Made by a program: the position numbers and the translations under genes. A stretch of DNA of 64,000 bases from Turritopsis dohrnii (taxonomy: Eukaryota; Cnidaria; Hydrozoa; Anthoathecata; Oceaniidae), in assembly GCA_027922465.2 (NCBI GenBank), contig BQMF02000062.1, positions 124,001 through 188,000 on the forward strand. The letters are read 5' to 3'. Below, piece after piece: positions 1 to 12,690 of the stretch; the stretch's first letter is position 1, and the number at the start of each line of letters is the position of its first letter. The notes beneath the pieces are model-generated. The model searched no databases, was not told where the DNA came from, and worked only from the letters and a program-made list of their open reading frames with translations.

Positions 1-23
1 GTTTTTAACTTTAAATATGTCGT

Positions 24-937
24 TTAGAATAGGAGGACCAAGCCCAAAGATTTAAAGACTTCTTCAAGCATAAGCTTGAGATTTCGAACGTGTATGGATG
101 TCGTTTTACCCCGCAGTAGGAGATCTTCATAGGAGCTTGAAGAATCCAGAAACCTAGCTCTTAGCGCTTTATGATGAGATCGTATCAACAAGGAGTTTGC
201 TTGTTTGTTACAAAACATCCAAATCAAAGGACAGTAGTTAAATATAGATGCAATGAATGTGTGAAATAAAATGTCATGTTTTGATTGATTTAAAAAGGTA
301 ATCAATCTCATAAGCGCTTTGATTTTGTTATTTGCATTCTGCGCCAACCCTTTAATGTGAGGTAAAAAAGAGAGCTTATCGTCTATAGAAATACCTAAAA
401 GCTTTACAATACTAGAACTCTTTAATATATGACCATTCAAATTTAATTCTATGTTCAAATTGGGACTACCTGGAAAAATAACTTGAAAATTTGCTGGATT
501 GGAAACCAAAGAATTTTGATTGAACTATTTCAGAATTTTAATTGAAGTACCTTGAAGGGAATTGATGACAAAGTCTAAAGAAGGTCCACACACATATCAT
601 TAGCAAAGTTGCAAATATCATTTTCATCAAATATGAAAAATAAATCCTTAAGGAATATATTGAATAAAATAGGTCCTAAGACGGAGCCTTGTGGCCCTCC
701 CAGGTTTAATTCAAGCCATTCACTGAAAATATTCCGAATCCGAACACGGTATTTGCGGTTACAAAGATAGCTAAGAAGAAATTTAAGGCTATTTCTTCCG
801 AAGCCATAAGCCTCTAGTTTAGCAATTAAATCCTTTTTCCAGCTTAGTAGCCAATGGGCAGAGTACTTGGATTTCATAAATACGCAAGTAATGATAGCGA
901 TTATAATAATATGTGGGACTAGATTCCTTATATCCAC
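24..937 (-). pseudogene. Decayed non-LTR retrotransposon (LINE) reverse transcriptase, 5'-truncated
   Basis: Two minus-strand reading frames carry successive parts of a LINE reverse transcriptase. The upstream part (937-575) has the palm motifs, including a GGPQGSVLGPILFNIF block followed by FAND where an active enzyme has FADD. The downstream part (509-24) has the thumb and C-terminal region typical of CR1/L2/jockey-like ORF2 (LLGISIDDKLSF, then FNYCPLIW). A frameshift and stop separate them near 510-575, and the D-to-N change hits the catalytic aspartate pair. The fragment has no 5' end, endonuclease domain or ORF1, so it is a dead, 5'-truncated insertion. The LINE assignment is firm from the motifs; the clade is inferred. 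Confidence 0.85.
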
Positions 938-2016
938 TAAACTAATCAGTTTGAAAGTGAAACAAGAGCCAGATGGCGCAAAACGGTAGCAGCAAAAGTA
1001 CTTGCCACAAGAATACTTTTAAATTTGAAATTTTACTTAAAGTTCTTAAACGTTCTGTAAACGTTATTTCTTGAGATATCTTACAGGTGGAAAACGGGCA
1101 TAAACGATATTATAATGTTTAAAATTACTAACTCGTGTAAATAGGGTCTAATCGCAACACACCAGCAATTTAATTTATTAGAAGACAAAAGAATTATACA
1201 TGCATGAGCTGTTTATAACGTACGTTTTTTTATAAGAGCTTATGTAGAAAAAAAAACGCGTTTCTTCGAAGAAAAAAAATGTATGTTTTGAATTATAATT
1301 TTTTGAAACCGAAAATGAATTCAAACAGATAACTGCCTTTTTTTAACTCGATTTTTGAAAACCTTGATGTTCAAAGACAGAACAGATAGCTAACAAACGT
1401 AGAAAGTAATAAGAAAGTCTGATCTGTGCTTTACTGACACGAAAAACATATCTATTTTAAAGTGCCAAAGTTCATTGATTCAGTACCATAAAAGTAACTA
1501 AAAGTCCCAGTTTTATGTAGACCTATTTGATTAATATCCATTCCTTCATCAATTAAGTGATAAAATATCAAAGAAAACGTATTTTAAATGTATGTGATTG
1601 AAAACCTTCGAAAATTCAAAAGGCTGCGTTCATTCATTAGAATGTATATTGAGTTTTTAGTGGGGACTCGCATACTCTAAATCGTAGGCTAAAAACTGCC
1701 GTTTCGGCCGGAGGAGTAGTAATAGTAGGAGTAGTAGTAGGAGTCCAAGGGTGTTTTAATACGGTATTCGCTTTCGCTGCTACCGTAATTAAGGTGGCTG
1801 CGAAAAATAGTTCCATTCATTTAATTATCTCCGTAATATTTCTTGCATCATACAATGCTAATTACAAACTGTGGAATTAAAAAGTGTTTGAAAGATTAAG
1901 ATAAGTTTTGTTTACCACCTTAATCACCCAAACAAAATTGAAGACTTTGTTTTTCTACAACGCATAACTACAAAATTCATTGAAATAATCCATCAAGTTC
2001 GCACCATCAAACATTG
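938..2016. other. Intergenic, AT-rich, with one copy of a dispersed repeat
   Basis: No coding signal is visible. The stretch 1381-1793 is copy A of the dispersed repeat whose other copy lies at 13237-13545; it ends in (TAG)n-rich sequence and a conserved block reading GTGTTTTAATACGGTATTCG. The rest is unstructured AT-rich DNA. Confidence 0.6.
1381..1793 (+). repeat. Dispersed repeat, copy A
   Basis: Direct-orientation similarity to 13237-13545 runs from a shared TAGCTAACAAACG near the start to a shared TTCGCTTTCGCTGCTACCGTAAT at the end (quoted here in part only). Internal similarity is broken by indels. This copy is ~100 bp longer, with extra sequence before the GACTCGCA...ACTCTAAATCG block and a longer TAGTAGGAG microsatellite. 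No terminal inverted repeats or reading frame are seen. The family is not recognised. Confidence 0.6.
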
Positions 2017-5000
2017 TCAGTGTAGTTTATTGATAAAATGTTTCAGGAGCAAAGTTCCAACCTTACGTCCAACAGTAACAAACATCACAACAATTAATGG
2101 ATTACAAAAAAATTCAACAACGCGAAACACGTAGAGTGCCATGACCATAGAAGTGTCATATGGTAGAGCGTAAACATAAAAGAATGCTCGAAACATATTT
2201 ACGCCAACAAGGAAACACAAACTGACTAACGTTGAAGTCTCTAACCAGTTCACTAGTCGGTTCTTGTAAGGTTTTACGAGAAGATGCACAACAAGGAACA
2301 ATAACATTATCGGTAAAATAAACGACATTCGCATAATTGGGTCGATACAAAATGTTGTGAATGCAGCAATGAGAAATCTTTGGAATAATCGGTATGAGTC
2401 CCAGGATATCGGTTGGCCGTTTGTATCGTAGCGGTAAGGTTCCTCAAACATTGCGTTTAAATTCTCGATTTCTGTTGAGTATTTTGGGTGCACTTGGTTC
2501 GCACTACATCTGAATTTGATTCGATAGTACAGCGTTAACAACGGAATGAAAATGCATACAAAAAATTGAGTGATGGTCAATTGCCTCAACTTGAGCATAT
2601 TTAACACAAAGTACAACGCAAATGGAAATGGTATGATCCAGAAGATGAGGAACCAAATAGTCATGCTCTGCCACCATGTGTAACATACGACATTCCCACC
2701 GACATATAACACGTTGACGTTTTTTAGTTTCTGACATTTAATCATGGTAAGGCAAAATGTTGCAAGTACAATATACCCTAACAACAGGATTTGAATGGTA
2801 GATCTTCGTAACTTCATCAAAAAAGCTTTGCAATACTTAGTATTATGCATTCGTTTGTTATGAACTTTGCACAGCTTTACACAACCATTTCCAATTAGCA
2901 AAAAGACTAGCATAGTAGCAATGAAGAGAGGATCTTTGATAAATGCTTTAGATATAACATCTAAACTGTTTGTTGGACAGGCTTTCTTTAGAGGTAGTTG
3001 AAGGTTAAAAATGGAAGTTAGTGTTGCATCGAGACCGGAAAAACTATTTATCTCTTCGTTCAACTCAACGGTGATTAAAGCTTTCACTTGGTAGTAGAAA
3101 ACCAATGTTTTAAATATTCCAGAAACCTTGCTGCTTTCTTTCATAAATTGAGAGTTTGCAGTAAAAACTGTCAAAACATCATCTTCAGTTGGGTAAGTCT
3201 CTACAATCAAGAATCCTTCGTTATTTATACAATCCACATTGTCTTCCATGGTTAAACAGTTGATCAAGTCAGTTGATGGTTGACTCTTAACTTTTTTTAG
3301 TTTATGCTGTAGCGAACTTTTCAATTTTAAGAAATAGTATTTTGTATAAAAAGAAATTTCTTTCAGAAATGTTATAATGAATGTGTATATTGCAGCGTAT
3401 GATATGTACATGATCCAAAATGTCACTTTGTCTTTACAATGTTGTTTTGAAATGCAGTCATTAGAGAAATAGCTAAGATAATAACCTCTGCTGCATTCAC
3501 CACATATGAACCCTTCTCTGTTATGGTTACAGGTTGTACAGTTGGTGCATTCTTTTCCATATTGGTTGCAGCAATAACTTATAGGGCATGGCAAGAACTC
3601 CAATATCTCATTTCTCTCTCCTTTCTCAAATGCCCAAAAGTTGTCACGACTTTTAATTGTACCTTCACAATTACTTCCTGGTGGACATTGGTGACACGTA
3701 ACATTGTTTCTTTTCCGTGGTACTCTTTTGAAAGGCAGAATAATAACATGATCGCGACCTTTTTGAAGAGAATAAAAACCTCGTGGGCATACTGTGCAAT
3801 AGAATGTATATAAGTAATTGTTATGATTTGTATTCCAATCAAACTCAATGACACGAGTGTCTATAGGGTTGTGACCAACTGGGCACGTATAGGTAAAATC
3901 AACATCACCGACTTCAGCCGATGAAATGATTGATATTGAACGAACACCACATTGAGACGATTGTAAAGATATACTGACATTCCTTATGAGCAAGTCCAAG
4001 TTTTTATTGTGTGGCGCGTAAATCCACATTACACCAATAACTGGTGATTTCGCACCAATAATTTTCATGTTCGATAAATAGAGTGCAGATTGTGTTTTAC
4101 TCATCCCGTTAAAATATAATGCACTTGGGTCGTCTCTCGCTACATTATCAATTAGCTCAGTCGATGAAATACTGACGTTGCTGCCAGAAATATGGATTCC
4201 ACCAGCAAAGTCTGCCTGATTTTCACTGAACACCGAATCACTCAACACCACTGAACTTTTCTTAATAATCAAACCAGCTCCCCAACTTGCCTTATTATTT
4301 TTAATTGTGGCATTTACAATATTGACGTTGGATTTCAGTATGCGTAACCCGGATCCAGCATCAGTCGCTTTGTTATCAGTAACTAGAATGGAGTGTATTT
4401 TCGAATTATTGCAGTGAATTGAAGTTAAAGAGGTCCCACGATTGCCGACATTATACTTAAAAATCATGTTTGCAATTGTAAAACTTGTGTTCCATAGCAA
4501 GATTCCTGAAATAATCTGTGCTTGATTTTCAGTAAATGATGAATTAGCCAAAGACATATGATCAGTGTCAGTTACATGTACAGTACCATAACCAAGTCCA
4601 ACATTATTTTGAAAGTGACAGAAGGTTAAGAAGACGTTGATGTTTTTATATATATAAGTTGCTGCAGATACTCCCTTATTTCCGATAAACCATGTAGAGT
4701 TTACGATAACAACGTCATTATATGAAATGTATAGTGGTATCCCTGAGTTGTTTTTCAGTTGACAATCTTGCATATAAACATAACTTTGATCGACATACAT
4801 GATGTTACCCCAATGGTTTTCAGCTCTGTTATCGATGACAACCGTTGAAGTCACGTTTAAGGTGCTCTCCACAAAATACGAAGCAGCAGAATTGTCAGCA
4901 GTATTTCCTATCAATTGAATTCTTTCCAATACAATGTTGACTTTCTTGGCTATTAGTCCTCCACCGGTTTTTATTGCAGTGTTAGCTATAATGATTGTTG

Positions 5001-7131
5001 AATGCAGTAAAATCCCCATTGCACGTACGTTTATTGCTCCCCCATTCTTGGCTTTGTTTTGAGTAAAATTGCATTTATTTACTTCAACATCACTGCTTGT
5101 CACCAAACTTTTAGACCCATTTCCGTAAACAGCACCACCATTACCTGCTGCAAAATTTTCATCGAAGACAGTTCCTTTTGTGGACAATTTCGAATCTATA
5201 ATGTAGATGGCACCTCCATCATTAACTGCTGTATTGTTTTTAAAGAACGAATGCAATATAACAAATTTGCTCATCACTGATTGGATGGCTCCTCCATTGT
5301 TCCCTTCATTTTTGATGAAATGAGAGTGACATATGAGAACAGAACTATTAATAGTGTACAACGCACCAGAGTAACGCATGTTCTTGTTATGAATAAAACT
5401 GCAAAAATAAATTTCCACGAAGCTCAACAGCATCCATACTGGTCCTGTTGTATATCCGGTCAAGTTAAAGAACGAACAATTCGTGAATTTTATTTGACAT
5501 TTTGTAAACAACAGCACATTGTCTTTTGCAATATCAACAAATGAGGTATTGTAAAAATCCCCAACTGAGTTCTTTAAGATAATGGGAGTTCCATGGAATG
5601 CGCAAGAGTTAAATGTGACGTTGACAGCCGTTCCTGACACTCCTACAGTGCAGTTATTGAAATGAACGTTTGCCATCAACAGATGATCAATGCTATCCTT
5701 AACCTTTACTGCAGCACTGTCAAAATCTTTGAAGGTAGCGTTACTAATAATCAAGCTTGGATTTCTGTTACTGATCGGATAGCTCGTGTTTTCAGATGAT
5801 AGAAATGTAAAAGCTCTTTTTGCAGACACAGCTACGTTTGAATTGCCATTTGAATATAAGAAATTCTTGCTGTGAGTAATGGTACAGTTAGTGATTCGAA
5901 TGAAACTTGTATAACGAAGATACAAATCAAAATTGAGATAAACAAACGGGTAGTTTGACTTTACTGTAATCGAACAGTTTCGTAAAATTAATGAAATGCC
6001 ATAAGTATTCTTGTAAACAGCTAGGTTAAGGTCGACAAAATCTATCGACGTTATGTTCAAATAGTTGTTTTGGAAAACATTAAACAATGGAAGGTCTGGT
6101 GCCTGATTTAACTTTACTAAAATTGGGTTGTGACTGCTTGAGTTTAATCTTTTGATTTGTACAGATTTGGTCAAATTCATATTGGTGACATAATATCTGA
6201 TTGGTTTTCTGGCGTTTCCACCATCGATGTTGATAATGTCGTGGTTTTCCACTATATTGTTGATAACATAAGACAAACTCTTGCAAGGAATTGATGCCAG
6301 GCCACAATTCACAGCATCGCTGCTATTTACGGATGACACGAGAACTTCTTTGCATGCTATGATACCTGAAATATACATTTAGCGATTTATCTACAAGGGA
6401 AGCATTTAGATTTAAACTTCAAATACACGTGTTTATTATAAGCAACCAAGGTCAAACGTTAGTAGTAATGTTGCTTAAAAAATTTTCATTTTTTAGAAGT
6501 GATGTTGCTTTATTTCTTCGAAAATTAATCGAAAATAAGCATATGTCACGTCTTGAAAACCTTTGAGTATGTTTTAGTTATTTAACTAAAGTATCTTAGT
6601 ACATGTCTAGCACATTAAAACCATTATACAGAGCGCTCAATCTAGTGTACTAACATAGTGTAGATATGTTAAGAAAGGTGTTGTAGCTATGCTAGTGCTG
6701 CACCATTTCAAAATTTCATGTTGCTAATTTATCTGAAATTCTGGTAGTATTGTTGCTTAAATTTTTGACAAAATTTACTAGCGTTACTTATAAACTTGTT
6801 GCTTATAAAAAAACGTGTAGAGTATTAATGGATGCCGGTGAAATGCTATAATACAGGCTTTTGGATTGAATGGTATAATCTACACCTTTGCTGGATTTAA
6901 TGCAATCGTTTAATCACCGGATGTGCAAATAATTATTACATCATTATACGATCAAAGTCAATACGAAATATCTTATTAAAAATTTCAAAGGGAATCAAAG
7001 GCTGGTAGCAACAGATTTCTGAATTCAACTTCAACACCAGTACAAAAAACATCTCCGTACAGTGATTACTTACCAGCGTATTGGAAAACTAACACAGAAA
7101 TGATGGCGCACATTTTCCAGAAACACATCAT
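2017..7131 (-). CDS. Secreted/membrane Pmp-like beta-helix protein with C-terminal multi-TM domain
   Basis: Two exons: 7131-7074 and 6365-2017. Exon 1 encodes a hydrophobic signal peptide (MMCFWKMCAIISVLVFQYA) and ends at a GTAAGT donor in phase 1. Exon 2 follows a TTTCAG acceptor and is uninterrupted for 1448 codons, giving 1468 residues. Roughly residues 50-830 are right-handed beta-helix repeats with several GGAI/GGAV and FxxN motifs, the signature of chlamydial polymorphic membrane proteins; many N-glycosylation sequons fit an extracellular domain. A cysteine-rich region (CTVCPRGFYS, CHQCPPGSNC, CGECSRGYY) follows at about 870-990. The last ~480 residues hold about eight hydrophobic segments. 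This architecture recurs in cnidarian predictions, usually under Pmp-like names; its role is unknown. A minus-strand AATAAA (2032-2027) overlaps the last codons and could be the polyadenylation signal. An in-frame upstream start at 7257 is possible but less likely, because it buries the signal peptide. Confidence 0.85.
6366..7073 (-). other. Intron 1 of the Pmp-like gene
   Basis: GT-AG intron on the minus strand, donor GTAAGT at 7073-7068 and acceptor TTTCAG ending at 6366. The phase-1 split glycine codon (G/GT) joins the signal-peptide exon to the large exon in frame. Nothing else is seen in it. Confidence 0.75.
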
Positions 7132-8452
7132 TCTTTGACTAGTACTGTAAAAGCTAAATATCAAATTATAAGACAACGTTGTAATAGAGCAAGAAATTAT
7201 AAATGCATTTCTCATTCTATGTCCAAAAGGATCACGGTTTATACTTCTCGAAATCATAAGTTACTTTTAACCTCTAAAGGCAAACTTTCAATCACCTAGT
7301 ACATTGGAACCGAGACCATAGGGGAGGCTGATTCGTTATTCGAATGAACCTATCGTAGTAACAGACACTACAATAACCACTGACTGTGAAAATGGTGAAA
7401 CTGAGAAAAATGACATTCGAATTAAAGACGTTTTTTGGAATGAAGAATAACATCCGAAAAACCTTATTTAATAATTGAATAATCTTGTTTACCTCACAAT
7501 CCTTGTCATCGTTGATAATGTTTTTGCTGATGATGTATTTCTGCTGATAAATCAATACCACAACATATCCAATTAGTATTCTGTTTTGAATCTATTATTT
7601 GGTCTATAATTCTATTTTATAAATGCTCTATAAATGCTCTTAATCTGTTAACTTGTGAGATAAAAAAGAATGCTCCTTTTTGTTGCTATGAACGAAAAAC
7701 TCTGCTTTTGTAAAAAATGATTTACAGGAAGTTTTGGTTTTCTATTGAGGTCATTTTCTTCATGGGACAGACCAGCAGCCATTAATTAAGAACATTCTGT
7801 TCTGAAAAGAGAGGTGGCTTCGAAAGTTTTTGAATTAGAGATTCATAAAAAGTCCTCGAATTGAGAGATAGGAAATATATAAGATTTTATTGAAATTTGA
7901 AGTTCAGGGTACTTTCAGGAAATTCCAATCGGCAGTTTCCCTTATTCAGTTATCTCCATAATATGTCATGCAATTATCATAACGTAATGCCATAATTACT
8001 TGTGTGTGATAAGCGTTCCCATTGTGTCATTGAGAATATCAGTTTCGTTCGTGAAATGCTTTTATTTGTTCTTTTCTTACTTTTTCTTTTTTCTTTTGAA
8101 TTATCTCGTTGCATCTCGTTGTATGATACAGGAGGTAAAAGAATAAGACAAACTGACAATCGATGAAATAAATTTGCAAATTTTGGCTGAAATAATGATA
8201 AACGTAAGGCAAGCCCCAACTCTTTATGGTTGGGGCATATAATTAGATGGAAAAGCACCGAACATATGATTTTCAATAATCAGATTAGAGTTACGTCAGA
8301 AGATTTGAATTTGATCCTTTCTATCATCTGTGGTGCTTAGCATGCAGTAATCGGATCATAGGAATTTTTTTCGTATTTTTTTCTTCCGTGATTGGACAAT
8401 ACTAACGAGACATTCATTCAACTCTCCATTTTCAATATTATGAGTTTCGCAA
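7132..8452. other. Intergenic, nothing recognised
   Basis: AT-rich DNA upstream of the Pmp-like gene. It should contain that gene's promoter, but I see no clear TATA motif, repeat or conserved reading frame. Confidence 0.5.
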
Positions 8453-8857
8453 TTGAAAAAGCTTGACAAACTACTGTGTAGAATCGCTCCCTTTGTGACA
8501 TTGAGATATTCTACGATTCAAGATGTAATCGAGCTTGGTTTGTTACCGATTCAACAACAAATTTGCTTTGATCTGATGAAACTAGCCCACAAATCGATCA
8601 ACCAGGTTGAATTTCCAAGTTATTTGAAAGGTTTTAAATTGAGAATTGTTGGGCGTGGAATTCGAAATGTTGATGATATTACTTCAAAATATGATATTAA
8701 CGTGTCAGAAAAATTGTTCATTGGCAAGGCAAGTCGCCTGTTAAATGACATTCCAAAAATTATCAGGGAAGAACCTGACCCTAAAAAATTTCGTAGCTCT
8801 TTAAAGAAATATTTATTGGATGTTAGCTTAGCAATATTTATTATGAATCATGCATAA
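8453..8857 (+). pseudogene. LINE ORF2 C-terminal fragment
   Basis: A 134-codon open frame, ending at a TAA, resembles the C-terminal tail of cnidarian CR1-like LINE ORF2 proteins. It shows a KLLCRIAPFVTLRYST segment, then LLPIQQQICFDLMKLAHKS, then a closing KKFRSSLKKYLLD. No palm motifs are present, so the element is 5'-truncated. The first codon shown is only where the frame becomes open; I see no independent gene structure. The alternative is an unrelated hypothetical protein. Confidence 0.6.
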
Positions 8858-10282
8858 GATTTTTAACAATCGACACCTTTCGGTTCAATATTTTAGTATC
8901 GCACCAATCTCATAGCCAATATCATTATCGTAAGTCAAGTTTGTTTGTGTCCGATTCTTTTGTTAGTCTGCCAACCGATTTACCTGTTAGTCTCTTTTTT
9001 GTGTCCCTGTCTAAAGGTCTGTCGATTGATTAGTATATATATTTTACATTATGCCCAATAATTAACTTAATCTTATTTATTTTATTTTTAACTTTTCACA
9101 TCCATATCAGCTACTCCAATATTTTCAGTGCTTTGTGCGGTTCGTTACTACATCCTAAAACCAGTGACATTCCAGTCATTTGATTTTTGAGATCACTCCA
9201 GACTACCACATCCAATTCAATTTCTATATTGCAAGTCTCCAAGCTCCTAGTACATTATCTTTTCAGGGTAGCCATCGTTAATTTATTTATTATATTTATA
9301 CTTAAAATATTTGAAAATTTTAAAGTCTTATCAATACCAATACTGCTAGTTCTATGATCATTTAGTTCCAATCAACTTTTACTTTAGTCAGTTTCAAATT
9401 TTCAATTTCTCCAAGTTTCCAACTAAGTACAAGATTCCAATTCCGTTCGCAGTCTTTTGCCAGTATCTTTTGAAAATTATATTTTATACGGTATATTTTT
9501 TCATAATAAATTATTTCTTTATTTAAATATGCTTATTTTAATAGGACGAATAGCCATTGTGAAATATGGAAGTGCCTGAAAGACAATTAATAAAATAATA
9601 AAAATAAAATAATAATGAGTTATATTGTGCTTTTAGCCAATCTACAAAGTTTCTATCTCGTTTTATTAGAGGATTCATTTCCTTGAATATAGTAAGCTTT
9701 TTTTAACGCTGAAATCTTCTTAAGCGATCACGAATTTTACCAATCTCGTAATCAGGGTCATTTGTCACTTTTTGATATGGAGATGTTGAAACGTCTCGCG
9801 TTATGACCAACTTATTGCTCAGTCCCTTTGGAAATTATATTCTGTTTCGTCTCACTTCAAATTATTCGCACACACCTTCTTCTCAGTTCGCACATGACAT
9901 TTAAGTCTTAGCTTTCTCGTAAGGCTTCTTACTCTTCTTTGGCATTATCAAAGGCGTAGCTAGAGGTCAGTCAAAATTTATGGAGGAGAGTTTAGTCATT
10001 TAGAGTAGAAAAGGAAAGCGTGCAAGTAACTTAATCGCTACTTAAGACTGAAAAGAAATATCGTAATCTTGGGCTCCTCCACTTTCTTCTTCAACTAACC
10101 CTGAATACGCCTCTGATTATGCAATGAAAATGTAAGAGGCCCAGAGAAGTCATTATAATTTTTGGAAAATTCAAATGTTTTTGGCCTCATTGAACTATAT
10201 TTTTAAAGCATTTTTTATGTGACTGTGCGTGTCTCAACCTCGAACCTATATCGAGAAAAGACCAAGAGACCCTGGGTTTGAG
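8858..10282. other. Intergenic with a degenerate hAT-like MITE (9951-10115)
   Basis: AT-rich with no coding signal. At 9951-10115 imperfect inverted ends are visible: AGGCGTAGCTAGAGG at the left and, on the opposite strand at the right, AGAGGCGTATTCAGGG, with GGAGGAG nearby on both sides. This fits an old CAGWGGCG-type hAT MITE. The rest shows nothing. Confidence 0.4.
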
Positions 10283-10611
10283 TTTTTTTTTTTTGTTTTT
10301 TTTTGTTTTTTTTTTAATTTATTTTACCGAGGCTAGAATTTTGCAGTGAACACACTGATGTGGGCCTCCACCAGGAATGTATACCTCAGATTTTAAGCTA
10401 GAGAACTTGCACATACTAGACTGATAGGTGATTGTGGTCTTAAGTAACTTTTTGGCACTCGTTCATTACATTCACAATTTCATACATTAACATTCTATAA
10501 GTGTTACATATCACATTAGCATTTTTACAGTGCCGAGATTTGAACCACTACCAACTATCACCCTTGTATTACAAGCACACCGTCTTACCAAGTGAGCTAT
10601 ACACCCCTTGT
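10283..10611 (-). mobile_element. tRNA-derived SINE
   Basis: Read on the minus strand, the head is tRNA-like. It starts GGGGTGT and has an RNA polymerase III A box (TAGCTCACTTGGT, 10599-10587) and B box (GGTTCAAATC, 10546-10537). An anticodon-like loop CTTGTAA suggests descent from tRNA-Thr(UGU). The body ends in an A/C-rich tail, seen as T-runs at 10283-10317. A body segment (ACACTGATGTGG) recurs at 61210-61222. It is a SINE rather than a functional tRNA because the arms are imperfect and a long body and tail follow. Confidence 0.7.
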
Positions 10612-12690
10612 GCGCGTCTTAGACCAAAAGGAAATTTCATAAGTAAAAAAAAACATCTTATATTATGATTATGCTTATATGTAAAAAATGAAGGATATAG
10701 ATAGGTTTTCAGCATCAAAATATTCTTATTTTGTTCTCATCTTTTATTGAAACTTCTTACCTATTTAATGGCGAAAAAACGCCCAATGTTATTGTGTATA
10801 GTTAAACGCCCAATTAATATTATTATGTATAGTTAAACGCCCAGTTAATATTATTGTGTTTAGTTAAATCTTCCATAAACATTAACTTCCTATCCTCAAA
10901 ATGTTCTCAATCAATTTGTTCTTGTATTTTTGTCATTTTTTATAAAAATTGTTCTGTAAGTGTAAACCACCACCACCTTCTTATACTATAGTTACACGAA
11001 GAAGTTAATTTTGTCATAAATTATTTTCTAACAAAGGAAATTCAAAATGGTAGCCATAATTATGCAGCCTTCGCGTTGACTTGGTGGTAAAAACTCCATA
11101 CCTCCTTTGCAAGAAAATTCTCTGAAAAGATATTTCCCGTCGTTCATCAGAGTAAAGTGCTTTGCGTAAGATTACTTTCATTCTCCTCCTGTCGTTCACA
11201 CGATCATTGAAATCAATCGTGAAGGAATCAATGAAAATGATTTAAAATGATTTTTCTTTCTTACTCCGATTACCTTCGTTTTCCTTCAGCTAAAGGATTT
11301 CGTCCTTTGCTTACGAATTTTGCAGAGGAACATACTTGCGCTGTATGTACTTTTATTTTTTTAAATTTTACCCAATCCATTTTGTTTTGTTGGTACAACA
11401 CTGCATATGTTTTAACATTGTAAACAAAGTCCTGATTTTGTTGAAAAGAAACATTTATATACTTATTCAGCGCTGAGACGTTGCATCTCATAGATATGAA
11501 ATGAAAAGTTTTCACTGTGCTGTAGTGAAAGCATGTGATGATGACAAGGCAAGAAAACTGTTTTGATTTTTACAAACACCTTTTCCCCACTTGACTTATG
11601 ATTTTCTTATTTTGTTCCATCCTCCCAAAAATATTTTCTATCTTGTTAGTGGTAGATACTCACTTTGTTTTTTGTTTCTATGCATGCAGTATGAAATTAA
11701 GATGGGGAAGAAGAGTTTATTTCAGTTCAATACTTTTAATTTTTCTATCTTATAATAACCTTATCCTGAAAACAAAAAATAAAATAAAAATTATGATCAT
11801 GAAAAATATGCATCTGTAACTAAATGCAGAACTTTGTGTTTCTGATTGACATATGAAATCTACAATGTTTTCAATGTACATAGAGTTTATGTATATATAT
11901 CTTTAGATTTGCACTCTTCAGATAGTATTGACCAGTGAAATATTGATTTGGGCATACCGTGATGTGAAACGGGAGTGACTAAAAATCTCGCTAGGGCCCT
12001 GGCATAAAGCAGAAAGTTTGACAGTCAATAAATTTTATTGAGGTTCTTGAGAGCTAGTTTATGTATATACATGTGATAAAGATACTAAATAATGTCACTA
12101 TGCAAAGACTTTTACTTTCAAAGTTTGAATAAAAGAAACCTTTATTTCAAACACTTTTCAATAATTTGGGCACATAGTTTGGGTGCCCAAACCGGTATGT
12201 CGTCTAAAACCCTCTGAATACGCCACTGTTGATGGTACATTGCTGATATATTATCTACTAGTATCCTGTGCAAAGATTTATTATGGGTTCCAATTTCAAC
12301 AGTGTAATGATGTTTCAAAAATGGTGATGAAAAATAAATCACTGAATCTGGAATGTTGTAGAGAAACTGAGAAAAAAATCTGGGTCATTCCATGTCAAAT
12401 CAACAGATATTTTATACACATTTTGCACCACTATGTCTCAGATTTTCTTCAAATTTTTTCTGTAGAAAGACTTAGTTGAGAATATAAATTGTGCAAAATT
12501 TGGGCCTCTAATTCCTTGCGGTTCTCAAGATATGGCCATTTATATTAAGGCCCTGTTTCCAATATTAAGTCTAGGTTTACATTTTGATGTAATTCTCATA
12601 TTGCGTTTTGAGGACACACTTAATTGTCACAAAAAAATTAAGTTACCTATCTAGAATCAAAATTTTATGTAGAATTCAAAAAACACACTG
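10612..12690. other. Intergenic with a short tandem repeat
   Basis: No coding signal. A ~31-bp unit containing AAACGCCCAATTAATATTATT and ending TATAGTT (boundaries approximate) is repeated about three times at 10777-10864. Sequence near 12170-12232 (CTCTGAATACGCCACTG) looks like one end of another decayed hAT-type MITE. Remaining DNA is AT-rich and featureless. Confidence 0.45.

Noticed and set aside
5059..5544. Plus-strand frames opposite the Pmp-like gene
   Set aside because: Antisense shadows of the large minus-strand exon, without independent motifs.
10537..10607. Functional tRNA-Thr gene
   Set aside because: A and B boxes are present but the arms do not pair properly and a long body and poly-A-like tail follow, so it is a SINE head.
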